This document shows, piece after piece, positions 23,501 through 31,228 of a stretch of 52,092 bases of DNA. How positions within the stretch are numbered: the first letter of the stretch is position 1; every line of letters starts with the position of its first letter. Under the pieces are notes generated by a model. That model saw only the letters and a program-made list of their open reading frames with translations, was not told where the DNA came from and made no database searches. This DNA comes from Coriobacteriaceae bacterium. GTDB taxonomy: Bacteria; Actinomycetota; Coriobacteriia; Coriobacteriales; UMGS124. A program made the position numbers and the translations under genes. Location: positions 126,303 through 178,394 of the forward strand of contig JAHZGC010000003.1 in the NCBI GenBank assembly GCA_019421015.1, in the 5' to 3' direction.

Positions 23501-25174
23501 CCCGGCAAGAAGGTCTACCCCTGGATCGCCAAGACGCGCCGCTCCACGCCGGGCGTGAGCCTCATCTCGCCGCCGCCCCACCACGACATCTACTCCATCG
23601 AGGATTTGGCCGAGCTCATCTTTGACCTCAAAAACGCCAACCCCGACGCCGCCATCAGCGTGAAGCTCGTGAGCGAGGCCGGCGTGGGCACCATCGCCAC
23701 GGGCGTGGCCAAGGGCGGGGCCGACAAGATCTTGGTCTCGGGCCACGACGGCGGCACGGGCGCGGCGCCGCGCAACTCCATCTACCACGCGGGCCTGCCC
23801 CTGGAGCTCGGCCTGGCCGAGACCCAGCAGACCCTGCTCCAGAACGGTCTGCGCTCCCGCGTGATGCTCGAGGCCGACGGCAAGCTGCTCACGGGCCGCG
23901 ACGTCGCGGTGGCCTGCCTCATGGGCGCCGAGGAGTTCGGCTTTGCCACCGGGCCGCTCATCGCCCTGGGCTGCCTCATGCAGCGCGACTGCCACCAGGA
24001 CACCTGCCCGGTGGGCGTAGCCACCCAGAACGAGGAGCTGCGTGGGCGCTTCTCGGGCAAGCCCGAGCACGTGGTGAACTTCATGACCTTTGTCGCCGAG
24101 GACCTGCGCGCCATCATGGCGAGCCTGGGCTTCCGCTCCATCGACGAGATGGTGGGCCACGTGGAATGCCTGCGCCAGGTGGAGGTGCCCGGCAACTGGA
24201 AGGCCAACACGCTCGACCTGTCGGCCCTGCTCGTGAAGCCGCGCACGCTCTTTGGCACGGAGATCCCCGGCGCCGAGGAGCCGCACTTCGAGCCCTCCAT
24301 GGCCTTTGACCACCATCTGGAGAAGACCCTGGACGCCACGCTCTTCGTGCCCCTGACCGCCACTACCCGCGCCTCGCTGGCGCCCACGCGCTTCCACGCC
24401 GATATCAACAACGTGAACCGCTGCGTGGGCACCATGCTCGGTGCCGCGGTGACCAAGTCCTACCCCGAGGGGCTGCCCGCCGGCTCGATCCGCATCGACT
24501 GCACGGGCTCGGGCGGCCAGAGCTTCGGGGCCTTCTTGCCCGCCGGCGTGGAGCTCTTCATCGAGGGCGACGCCAACGACTACTTCGGCAAGGGCCTCTC
24601 GGGCGGCACCCTCGCGGTGCGGCCGCCCGAGAACGCCCCGATCCAGTTCGACGAGAACATGGTCATCGGCAACGTGGCCTTCTACGGTGCCACCGCGGGC
24701 CGTGGCTACGTGAATGGCCTGGCCGGCCAGCGCTTCGCCGTGCGCAACTCGGGCGCCACCCTGGTGGTGGAGGGCCTGGGCAATCACGGCTGCGAGTACA
24801 TGACCGGCGGCCGGGTGGTGGTGCTCGGCGAGGTGGGCCAGAACTTCGCGGCTGGCATGAGCGGCGGCGTGGCCTACGTCTACGACGAGCTGGGCACGCT
24901 CGAGAAGAACACCAACCTCGACCTCGTGCACATCGAGGTGCCCACCCCCGACGAGCTCATGGAGATCCGCCTGCTCATCAGCGACCACGTGAAGGCCACG
25001 AGCTCGCCGCGCGGCATCAAGATGCTCTACCGGTTCGAGTCGGTGGGTAGGCACTTCAAGAAGGTCATCCCCCGCGACTACGAGCGCATGATGCAGCTCA
25101 TCGCCGCCGAGGAGGCGGCCGGCAAGTCCCACGACGACGCCCAGCGCGACGCGTTCGAAGCGTGTTGCAAATAG
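20534..25174 (+). CDS. gltB: Glutamate synthase large subunit
   Basis: 1546 residues, normal for bacterial GOGAT alpha subunits, which make two glutamates from glutamine and 2-oxoglutarate. Domains in order: class II glutamine amidotransferase starting at LYRPEFEHDACGIGAL, where Cys23 becomes the N-terminal nucleophile after removal of a 22-residue propeptide; the central domain; the FMN-binding synthase domain (TGAMSYGSISKEAHECLA, ISPPPHHDIYSIEDLAEL, KILVSGHDGGTGAAP); the [3Fe-4S] cysteines in GCLMQRDCHQDTCPVG; and the C-terminal beta-helix with repeated GG-x-G motifs. The ATG at 20534 has GAGAGG upstream; starting further upstream would disrupt the propeptide length. gltD follows after 136 bp. 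Confidence 0.97.
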   Translation: MTTTFGTPGAYGLYRPEFEHDACGIGALANIRGVRTHQMLSDALSVLLNMDHRGGAGLEPNTGDGAGILFQTPHRFFRKEAQKCGCLLPDEGDYGVAMLFLPRDPELFAQARELFEQCCNDVGLPVLFWREVPVDAHDLGVTARACQPRIWQAFMVRPASTARGEEFERALYLARRSIEKRAHGMGLPERDIFYVCSMSARTIVYKGMLLAGQLRTFYLDLSDATIETAIALVHSRYSTNTTPSWERAHPNRYIIHNGEINTLRGNVNWIRARESSLYSPVIPHLDRVLPIIDREGSDSAILDNVAEFLYMNGRPLPRAMSMLLPEPWDHNDALSERRRSFDAYQSTIMEPWDGPAAIAFTDGVRMGAVLDRNGLRPARYTVTRDDRLILASETGVLDIPPENVLMKGGLMPGQMLLVDPERGRILWDDELKESFASERPWREWLDANMLHLDDLPLPATVQATSTSDDAPAFSEVTVPAGDTLASLAARYGVCYEDLTQQLVPMAQEGKEPLASMGTDSPLAVLSERPRKLYSYFKQLFAQVTNPPIDALREKIVTSTVLYVGNHGNLLEDTSSNCRLVRLESPILDRAQFERLCAIEKTGFKVARLTCSYERTAGPGALAAALADLNAAAEQAVREGANIVVLSDRVEDAGQVPIPSLLSLGSVHHHLIGTQLRTHADLVVETGDAVSTHDFAMLVGFSASAVYPYLAHAQIRDAVARGLVEGLSADEAVANFDKAVTAGIVAIMSKMGISTMQGYHSAQIFEAVGLGQEVMQACFAGTVSRVGGLTFDDLQRETNARFDAAAAVASGPSPRQLPDSGETCWRPGGEDHLVEPSMIFALQTAVRTGSQEAWRAYDAIVNRPGRAVTLRNLLAFDPTGRAPVPLAEVEPASAIVRRFKTGAMSYGSISKEAHECLAVAMNRLHGFSNTGEGGEDVAREIPLANGDSALSAIKQVASGRFGVTSRYLSTAREIQIKLAQGAKPGEGGHLPGKKVYPWIAKTRRSTPGVSLISPPPHHDIYSIEDLAELIFDLKNANPDAAISVKLVSEAGVGTIATGVAKGGADKILVSGHDGGTGAAPRNSIYHAGLPLELGLAETQQTLLQNGLRSRVMLEADGKLLTGRDVAVACLMGAEEFGFATGPLIALGCLMQRDCHQDTCPVGVATQNEELRGRFSGKPEHVVNFMTFVAEDLRAIMASLGFRSIDEMVGHVECLRQVEVPGNWKANTLDLSALLVKPRTLFGTEIPGAEEPHFEPSMAFDHHLEKTLDATLFVPLTATTRASLAPTRFHADINNVNRCVGTMLGAAVTKSYPEGLPAGSIRIDCTGSGGQSFGAFLPAGVELFIEGDANDYFGKGLSGGTLAVRPPENAPIQFDENMVIGNVAFYGATAGRGYVNGLAGQRFAVRNSGATLVVEGLGNHGCEYMTGGRVVVLGEVGQNFAAGMSGGVAYVYDELGTLEKNTNLDLVHIEVPTPDELMEIRLLISDHVKATSSPRGIKMLYRFESVGRHFKKVIPRDYERMMQLIAAEEAAGKSHDDAQRDAFEACCK

Positions 25175-25243
25175 TGGCTCGCCGCGTTCCGCCGGCGCTC
25201 ACGTACCCCCAGTACGCATCGCGCCGGCGCGCCTTGCGAGCCA
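25175..25243 (+). repeat. Structured 3' element, copy 1 (gltB-gltD gap)
   Basis: It begins on the base after the gltB stop. Outer stem TGGCTCGC/GCGAGCCA (25175-25182 with 25236-25243), inner stem GCCGGCGC/GCGCCGGC (25191-25198 with 25221-25228), and a terminal CGTAC/GTACG hairpin. The segments between stems (CGCGTTCC, the TCACGTAC...GTACGCATC loop, GCGCCTT) recur almost unchanged after groEL (39610-39690) and ilvC (44129-44209), in the same orientation relative to the gene, while the stem sequences differ but remain paired. It lies between two cooperating subunit genes, so it is unlikely to be a complete terminator; modulation of gltD or mRNA protection are possibilities. Confidence 0.8.
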
Positions 25244-25310
25244 CGATTTGCTTTAAGCGGATTACGCGGGCGACACCCCGAGGCCCGTCGCCCGAGAAGG
25301 AGAGAAGACC

Positions 25311-26777
25311 ATGGGACAGGTAGGCGGATTCCTGAAGAACGGACGCGCGGAGCACGCCGTGCGCGACGCCGGCGAGCGTCTGGGCGACTGGGACGACATC
25401 GCGCTCATGAACGACGAAGAGGCCCAGCGGGCCCAGGCGGGGCGCTGCATGGGGTGCGGCGTGGCGTTTTGCCAGGTTGGACACCCCTTTGGCGACACGC
25501 GCCACGCCACCGGCTGCCCGTTGCACAACCTCATCCCCGAGTGGAACGACCTTTTGTGGCGCGGCCTGTGGGAGGAGGCCTATGAGCGCCTGACGCTTAC
25601 GAACCCCTTCCCCGAGATCACGGGGCGCGTGTGCCCGGCCCTCTGCGAGAAGGCCTGCAACCTGGGGCTGCACGACGCCCCCACCACCATCCGCGACAAC
25701 GAGCGCACCATAGCCGACAAGGCCTTCGAGCTCGGCCTCGTGCGGCCCCCGCTGGCAAGCGAGCCAACCGGGCGCACCGTGGCCGTCGTGGGCAGCGGCC
25801 CGGCCGGCCTGGCGGCCGCCTGGGAGCTCACGCGGCGCGGTCACACGGTGACGGTGTTCGACCGGGCCGCGCAGGCCGGCGGCCTTCTGGCCAACGGCAT
25901 CCCAAGCATGAAGCTGCCCAAGGACGTGGTGGCCCGCCGCGTGGCCTTGCTCGAGGAGGCCGGCTGCCAGTTCGTGCTCGGCAAGCCCGTGGAGTCGTCG
26001 GTGGCCGGCGCCTTCGACGCCGTGGTCGTGGCCGTGGGCGCCACCAAGGCCCGCACCCTCGACGTGCCCGGCGGCAACGCCGACGGTGTGGTGCTCGCCC
26101 TGGACTACCTGGCGGCAGCCGCCGAGGCCCTGCGCTCGGGCGAGCCCGTACCCCCCGAGCTCGACGCGCGCGGGCTGCACGTGGTGGTGGTGGGCGGCGG
26201 CGACACCGGCACCGACTGCATCGCCACGGCCCTGCGCCAGGGGGCCGCGAGCGTCGCACAGCTCCAGTACCACCCCGCCCCGCCCGTGCGGCGCGACCTC
26301 GAGGCGAACCCCTGGCCCACCTGGCCCGAGGTGTGGGGCGCCGACTACGGCCACGCCGAGGCGGCCGCCCGGCAGGGGGAGGACCCCCGCAGCTGGTCGA
26401 CCAATACCCTTGAGGCGCTCATAGACGAGTGCGGCCACGTGCGCCAGCTGCTCGTGTGCGAGGTGGAGTGGGCGGACGGCCGGCCACTGCCCGTGGCGGG
26501 GAGCGAGCGCACCATCCCCGCCGACCTGGTTCTCGTGGCCTGCGGCTTCGCCGGCCCCGAGGAGGACGCCTTCGGTGCCCTGGGCATCGCGCTCACCAGC
26601 GGTGCGCGCCGGCTGCCCGTGTGCGTGGGCCGCGAAGGCGCCGACCGCTTCAAGGTGGCCGGCCGCGAGGGCTTCTTCGCCTGCGGCGACGCCCGGCGGG
26701 GCCAATCGCTCGTGGTGAACGCCATCGACGAGGGGCTGCGGTGCGCCGAGGCCGTGGACGGCTGGCTACGGGGGTAG
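25311..26777 (+). CDS. gltD: Glutamate synthase small subunit
   Basis: 488 residues, the usual length. The beta subunit passes electrons from NAD(P)H through FAD and iron-sulfur clusters to GltB. The N-terminal cluster-binding region has AGRCMGCGVAFCQVG and ATGCPLHN, then TGRVCPALCEKACNLG. The FAD site is VAVVGSGPAGLAAAWEL and the NAD(P)H site is VVVVGGGDTGTDCIATAL. The C-terminal FFACGDARRGQSLVV binds FAD. The ATG at 25311 has AAGGAGAG upstream. It is separated from gltB by a structured element and followed by a strong terminator. Confidence 0.96.
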   Translation: MGQVGGFLKNGRAEHAVRDAGERLGDWDDIALMNDEEAQRAQAGRCMGCGVAFCQVGHPFGDTRHATGCPLHNLIPEWNDLLWRGLWEEAYERLTLTNPFPEITGRVCPALCEKACNLGLHDAPTTIRDNERTIADKAFELGLVRPPLASEPTGRTVAVVGSGPAGLAAAWELTRRGHTVTVFDRAAQAGGLLANGIPSMKLPKDVVARRVALLEEAGCQFVLGKPVESSVAGAFDAVVVAVGATKARTLDVPGGNADGVVLALDYLAAAAEALRSGEPVPPELDARGLHVVVVGGGDTGTDCIATALRQGAASVAQLQYHPAPPVRRDLEANPWPTWPEVWGADYGHAEAAARQGEDPRSWSTNTLEALIDECGHVRQLLVCEVEWADGRPLPVAGSERTIPADLVLVACGFAGPEEDAFGALGIALTSGARRLPVCVGREGADRFKVAGREGFFACGDARRGQSLVVNAIDEGLRCAEAVDGWLRG

Positions 26778-26822
26778 GGTGCCTGCGGGCGGGGCGAGGT
26801 GAGATGGGGCGGGGTGGACTCG

Positions 26823-26955
26823 CTGCCAAAAGTGCCGCCGCGTGTGCGGGCAAGCCGCCAAACCATGCGCCCCGTGTGCGGATTGGGAGACCCGATCCGC
26901 ACACGGGGCGCAGTTTTTGGCGCGGAGGGCGCACACGCGGCGCGAGTTTTGGCAG
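26823..26955. repeat. 133-bp nested imperfect palindrome 1
   Basis: Paired blocks from outside in are CTGCCAAAA/TTTTGGCAG, CCGCGTGTGCG/CGCACACGCGG, CGCCAAA/TTTGGCG, and the 17-bp GCGCCCCGTGTGCGGAT with its complement. GTGTGCGG occurs twice in each arm, so an arm contains an internal duplication. The inner hairpin serves as the gltD terminator. No transposase or target-site duplication is seen. Confidence 0.75.
26867..26918 (+). terminator. Rho-independent terminator of gltD
   Basis: A perfect 17-bp stem (26867-26883 with 26895-26911) with an 11-nt loop is followed by AG and five T residues on the plus strand, 90 nt after the gltD stop. It forms the core of the larger palindrome. Confidence 0.85.
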
Positions 26956-26983
26956 GCGGCCAGCAAGCGCGAACAAGGCACGG

Positions 26984-27113
26984 GCGGTTGTGCGGGGTGA
27001 GTCTGTTTCGGCCGCGTGAAACCCTCAAGCTCGATGGGCTTCTCCCCTGGGGTTTAGGCGAGAAACTCTCAAGTATGCGGCGCAAACAAGCCCGAGTCAG
27101 CCCGCACAACCGC
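26984..27113. repeat. 130-bp imperfect palindrome 2
   Basis: GCGGTTGTGCGGG (26984-26996) pairs with CCCGCACAACCGC (27101-27113). Pairing continues inward through TGAGTC/GAGTCA-like and GCCGC/GCGGC blocks with mismatches. The centre has CCCCTGGGG and a copy of the GGGCTTCTCC motif facing a degenerate GGCGAGAAAC partner. It lies 28 bp from palindrome 1 and differs from it in sequence. Confidence 0.65.
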
Positions 27114-27181
27114 AAGCGCCGAGAGGCCACCCTTCCAAAAACAAATGACCCCCGCAGAACCGGGGCCCCGGATAGATGTAA

Positions 27182-27218
27182 GCCCGGCGGCCCGCCCTCC
27201 AAAGGCAGGCCGCCGGGC
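27182..27218 (-). terminator. Terminator hairpin of the third Tat flavoprotein gene
   Basis: An 11-bp perfect stem GCCCGGCGGCC/GGCCGCCGGGC lies 26 nt past the stop codon at 27245, with a 15-nt loop. It is followed by TTACATCTAT rather than a T-run, so it is a probable but not ideal intrinsic terminator. Confidence 0.65.
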
Positions 27219-27244
27219 CCAAGCTCCCCTACTCGGTTAGCGCC

Positions 27245-28897
27245 CTACTCCCAGGGCTCGTTCTCCAGCGCGCTCGTCGCGGCGATGCGGCCGGTGGTGA
27301 GCGCCTCGAGGATGTTGCCGACCGTGTAGGCCAGGCCGTTGAAGGAGCCCAGCTCGCCCGCGTTGTAGAGGTGCGGGATAGGCTGGCCGTCGACGCCGAT
27401 GGTCTCGCAGCGGCCGTTGCGCTCGGGGCCGCCCTGGGTGTTGATGGTCGAGAACGACATCTCGATGGCGTAGAACGGCGGGTTTGCAAGCGGCTCGGAC
27501 TTCTGGGGGTCGCGGCCGAAGGGGTCCTCGCCGGTCTCGCACCCCTCGTTGAAGGCGGCCACGGTCGCGGCCAGCGCCGCGGCGTCGATACCCTCGACCT
27601 GCTCGCCGCTGGGACGCGTGCCGCGCACGTTGGCTGCCAGTTCCTCCAGGGTCTCGCCCTTGAAGATCCAGCCCTGCTCTAGCGCCTGTTCATTGGAATC
27701 CCAGGTCAAGAGCTTGGCCTCGGGGTGGTTCGCGTTGTAGACGCCAGCGTAGGTGTTCACCACGCCAAAGCGCCCGGTGCCGCGCCATAGGGACTCGCCG
27801 TCGAACATGGTGCTGTCGAAGACCATGAAGATCGGCAGGTGGCTGTATTCCAGGGTGGCGCCGTCAAAGTCCAAGGCGCGGGGGCGCCCGGTGATGTGGT
27901 TCTGGTTCACCGTGGGCTCGCTCGCCCAGCGCTGCCCGTCGGGACCCACAAAGACGTAGCCGTAGGGCTGGATGCCGGCGGAGGCGTCGGTGGAGATGGA
28001 GCAGTTGGCGGCGATGGAAGGCTGCGTGAAGCACAGGGCGGCGATCTCCTGGCCGGCCATATGCCACAACTTGGCACCGGCCGCGCTCGCCATGGTCACG
28101 CCGTCGCCGGTGTTGTTGGGCGTGCCCCAGGGGAAGAACCGGATGCCCGGGATGCCGTGACAGCCCTGCATCTCGAGGTTGTTCTCATAGCCGCCACAGG
28201 CCAGTACCACGCCCTTGCGGGCCTTGAAGGCCAGCTCGCCGCCGTCGGCGTCTTGGGCCACCACGCCCAGGACCATCTTGGTTGCGGGGTCCTGGACCAG
28301 CCGCACGGCGCGGGTGGAGAGGCACACGTCCACGTTGCGCGCGGCGGCCGCCTCGTCAATGGCCTCGAAGAGGAAGCGGCCCTCGCTACCCTCCCTGCCG
28401 GCCACCATGCCCATCTTGGAGTGGGCGGGGCGCTGGATGCCGTTGTTGTCCATGTCGTTCCAGTTTATGGCGATGCCCACCTCCTCGCACCAGGCCGGGG
28501 TCAGGTTGGCCTGCTCCATGTAGGGGCGGATCTGGTCGTCGGGAGCGCCCTCGCCGTAGGAGTAGCGGGCGTAAAGGCCGGCCCACTCGTCGACGTCGGC
28601 ATCGGTGCCCGTGTGGATGGCGCCCGACGAGGCACCCGTGTTGCCGCCGTCGCGCTCGGCCGACTTCTCGAGCACGATCACCGAGGCGCCGGCCTCGGTG
28701 GCGGCGATGGCCGCGGCGGCACCCGACCCGCCGTAGCCCACAACCACCAGGTCGGCCTCGTCGTCCCAGGCCTCCGGCATCCAGCCGGCCGAGGCCTCGT
28801 CGGCCAGCGCGGCGGACGATCCGGCCAGCAGGGCCGTCCCCGCCGTCAGGGGGACACCGCTCACAAAGCCCCTGCGATCCATCGTGGCGTCCATCAT
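27245..28897 (-). CDS. Tat-exported FAD-dependent reductase, fumarate reductase flavoprotein family
   Basis: 550 residues from the first of two consecutive ATG codons (28897), with AAAGGGGAG upstream. The twin-arginine-type signal is MDRRGFVSGVPLTAGTALLA, ending SSAALADEA. The FAD fold is ADLVVVGYGGSGAAAAIAA, with GGNTGASSGAIH contacting the flavin, and the C-terminal HLYNAGELGSFNGLAYTVGN is the second FAD segment. It belongs to the same broad family as the two other exported flavoproteins in the window but is not a close duplicate of either. There is no haem or FMN domain. The divergent LysR gene 169 bp upstream probably controls it. The substrate is unknown. Confidence 0.85.
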   Translation of the reverse strand: MMDATMDRRGFVSGVPLTAGTALLAGSSAALADEASAGWMPEAWDDEADLVVVGYGGSGAAAAIAATEAGASVIVLEKSAERDGGNTGASSGAIHTGTDADVDEWAGLYARYSYGEGAPDDQIRPYMEQANLTPAWCEEVGIAINWNDMDNNGIQRPAHSKMGMVAGREGSEGRFLFEAIDEAAAARNVDVCLSTRAVRLVQDPATKMVLGVVAQDADGGELAFKARKGVVLACGGYENNLEMQGCHGIPGIRFFPWGTPNNTGDGVTMASAAGAKLWHMAGQEIAALCFTQPSIAANCSISTDASAGIQPYGYVFVGPDGQRWASEPTVNQNHITGRPRALDFDGATLEYSHLPIFMVFDSTMFDGESLWRGTGRFGVVNTYAGVYNANHPEAKLLTWDSNEQALEQGWIFKGETLEELAANVRGTRPSGEQVEGIDAAALAATVAAFNEGCETGEDPFGRDPQKSEPLANPPFYAIEMSFSTINTQGGPERNGRCETIGVDGQPIPHLYNAGELGSFNGLAYTVGNILEALTTGRIAATSALENEPWE

Positions 28898-29066
28898 GTT
28901 CTCCCCTTTCTGCACGGCCGCCCCAACTTGGTCGGCGGCTCGGTTCCTCGTAGGACGGCTCCTAGGGTAAGATGGGTCCCGGGACGCGGGTAGACGGCAA
29001 AAGGTGCCCAGGTGCGCCCCAAAAGTGCCCACCCCCGGCCGGTCGGGATGCGAGAGAGGCCATACC

Positions 29067-29948
29067 GTGAACGACGCCCAGCTTCGTTCCTTCGTGGAAA
29101 TCGCCCGCTCTAAGAGCATCAACAAGGCCGCCGCGAACCTCTATATGGCGCCATCGGCCCTGCGCAAGCAGCTGGACTCCCTGGAGCGCGAGGTGGGGGC
29201 GTCGTTGGTCGTCCGCGGCAAGACCGGGGCCGAGCTCACCGACGGCGGAAAGACCTTCCTCGACTGCGCCCAGCTCATCCTCGAGACCTTTGCCCGCGGC
29301 TGCCTGGAGGCCCGGGAGGCCCAGCTTGCCTGCGGAAAACTCATCTACCTGCTGGGCACGTCGGGCCAGATAACCGGCTCGGGCTTCTACTACGCGCTGG
29401 CGTCATTCTCTGCCGGACACCCCTCGGTGCGGGTGGAGGTTGCCCAGAGCCACGAAAACCTGGGAACGATCCCACCCGACTACCTTCTCGGCCCCCGCGA
29501 CCAGAAGTTCGCCGTGGCCGAAAAGACCGTCCTGCGCACGGTCCCCCTGTCCTGCAACCTCCCCCGCGATCACCGGCTCGCCAGCACGGGCACCGTCCGG
29601 TTGCAGGATCTAGCGGGTGAGCGCGTGATCTACCTGCCCGAGCGGCCGCTGGCCGACGAGCTGCCCGGCAACCTCGCGGCGGAGCTCGTCCGACTGGGGG
29701 CGGAGGTGCGGCACCACGGCACCGGCAACGACAAAAGCCGCTGCGTCATGGAGCTGATTGCTGGATCGCACGTGGGCATCAGCGTGGGGCCCTACACCAT
29801 GCTACCGGAATCCTACCGCAGCGTGCCGCTCGAGTGGCCCGGCTACCCCTTGACCCTCTGGCGCACCCGCGGGGCCTCCCCGGAATCGCAGGTGCTTATG
29901 GAGTTCTTCGCGGCCCACTATGGCGGTGCTATCGAACCGGTCGGCTGA
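29067..29948 (+). CDS. LysR-family transcriptional regulator
   Basis: 293 residues from a GTG with GAGAGG seven bases upstream. The N-terminal helix-turn-helix (LRSFVEIARSKSINKAAANL, then LRKQLDSLEREVGASLVVR) is diagnostic. The effector domain (about residues 90-290) is present but has no recognisable ligand signature. It is transcribed away from the Tat flavoprotein gene at 27245-28897, the standard LysR arrangement, so an inducer related to that enzyme's substrate is likely. The 169-bp divergent gap should hold the binding site; no unambiguous T-N11-A motif was picked out. Confidence 0.88.
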   Translation: MNDAQLRSFVEIARSKSINKAAANLYMAPSALRKQLDSLEREVGASLVVRGKTGAELTDGGKTFLDCAQLILETFARGCLEAREAQLACGKLIYLLGTSGQITGSGFYYALASFSAGHPSVRVEVAQSHENLGTIPPDYLLGPRDQKFAVAEKTVLRTVPLSCNLPRDHRLASTGTVRLQDLAGERVIYLPERPLADELPGNLAAELVRLGAEVRHHGTGNDKSRCVMELIAGSHVGISVGPYTMLPESYRSVPLEWPGYPLTLWRTRGASPESQVLMEFFAAHYGGAIEPVG

Positions 29949-30173
29949 CTTGAGTTCCCGCCTTCTCGTCAAAACCAACACTGTGCGGCAACCCCAGCGG
30001 ACTGATAGAACCCAGCACGCCCCACCCCTTCCCACGCGTTTTTCCCACAGAAACCGCCCCCGGCCTGGGCAGGCCGCCCCCGACGGCGTACATTGGACGG
30101 GCAAGTTCATCCGACGCGCCCTCACGCGCCGCCCCGTCTCACCTGCCACCCTCGCTCCCCAGAAAGGTTCCTC

Positions 30174-31169
30174 ATGGAGAACGCCGCCGCCTCGTTCGAA
30201 CCCGTCGTCAAGCACCGTTCCCGCTTCACGCTGCACCCAGCCTCCAACGAGGTCGACACCCTGGGCGAGGTGGCGAACGTCATGGTTGGATGGTTGCTCT
30301 CTAAGGAAAGCCGCTGGGAGGACAGTCCCGCCGTGGCCGACTTCGAAGCCCAGGGCGGCCCCGTCTTCTGGGACTATTCGATGCCTGAAGATTATGCGGG
30401 CGGTCTGCAGGACGACTTTTGGCCCGCGCTCGCCTGCGCCTCGACGACCGACGAGACCGGCGACGTCACCTCCTGGGCCATGGAGTACGACGAGCCCGAT
30501 GCCACCTACGACGGGCGGCGCTGGCATACCCACGTCTATCTAGAGCGCCAAGCCAACGACAGCTGCACCGTCATGGTCGAGTCAAGCTGCCGTCTCATGG
30601 TCGACGACCCCGCCGGCATCGCCCTGAGCCTGGCCGCCACCCCCTTTAGCCAGGAGCTCCTCGAGCTCGAGGGGTGCCTCGCCCAGGCCGGCTCGGTGCG
30701 CCTACTGCCCAATGTGGGCCGGCTCTCGGCGGACACCTTTGACGCCTTTGCGGCCGAAGTGGCCGATTCTGGGCGCGCGGTGCCCTATGTGCTGTTCTGC
30801 ACCAACGGCAGCTACGGCACGGCCGAGTACGCCAAGCAGCTTTCGCGGCGCACTCCCGCCATGGCCAACGTCTACATCCTGAACCACGAGGACCTGGACC
30901 TGTGGGAGAAGGCCCGTCCCTTCCTGGATCCCGAGGGCACCGCCATCGAGCCCGAGGAGGTTCCCTGCCGGGTCTACCTGCCGGGCGGCGGTGTCGAGGA
31001 GCCGGGCCGCGCGCTCTTTGCGGAGTTCAGGCCCACGTCGTTTGCCAGCAGAATCGGGCGCGAGTTCCTCTATGCGGGAGAGATTCCCGGGGTCGCCGAG
31101 GTCCGCGCGGCCAAGGGTGTGCCGTCGAAGGTTGCGAGCCAAACGGATGAAGACGATATACAGGAATGA
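30174..31169 (+). CDS. Unknown protein, first of two paralogs flanking luxS
   Basis: 331 residues from the ATG at 30174 (AAAGG upstream). It is soluble and acidic, with no signal peptide or membrane segment. I do not recognise the family. It is clearly homologous to the protein at 32127-33125 along its length: HRS-x-F, DxLGEVA, GWxLxKExRWExSPAxADFE, FWDYxMPxDYxGG, DFWPAL, EYDEPDATYxGRRW, and later VLFxTxxxYxTxEYAKQLSRR with ANVYIL. The N-terminal half looks like a mixed alpha/beta domain, and the C-terminal half reads like alternating strand and helix. The C-terminal tails diverge. The luxS gene lies between the pair in opposite orientation. Confidence 0.8.
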   Translation: MENAAASFEPVVKHRSRFTLHPASNEVDTLGEVANVMVGWLLSKESRWEDSPAVADFEAQGGPVFWDYSMPEDYAGGLQDDFWPALACASTTDETGDVTSWAMEYDEPDATYDGRRWHTHVYLERQANDSCTVMVESSCRLMVDDPAGIALSLAATPFSQELLELEGCLAQAGSVRLLPNVGRLSADTFDAFAAEVADSGRAVPYVLFCTNGSYGTAEYAKQLSRRTPAMANVYILNHEDLDLWEKARPFLDPEGTAIEPEEVPCRVYLPGGGVEEPGRALFAEFRPTSFASRIGREFLYAGEIPGVAEVRAAKGVPSKVASQTDEDDIQE

Positions 31170-31228
31170 GCGTAAAATCGATTAAACATGCGTTTCTAGA
31201 AACCCAAAATGGGGATTTAAAAGTTTGA

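Larger units (their letters stand above)
26778..27244. other. 467-bp gene-free region made of palindromic elements
   Basis: Between gltD and the third Tat flavoprotein I see no gene. The stretch is occupied by two large imperfect palindromes (26823-26955 and 26984-27113) and a terminator hairpin (27182-27218), each listed separately. The remaining flanks carry no recognisable signal. Confidence 0.6.

Noticed and set aside
20672..25132. A 1486-codon open frame antisense to gltB
   Set aside because: gltB on the other strand is unmistakable. The antisense product is a low-information Ala/Gly/His/Val-rich string, which is typical of GC-rich codon bias.
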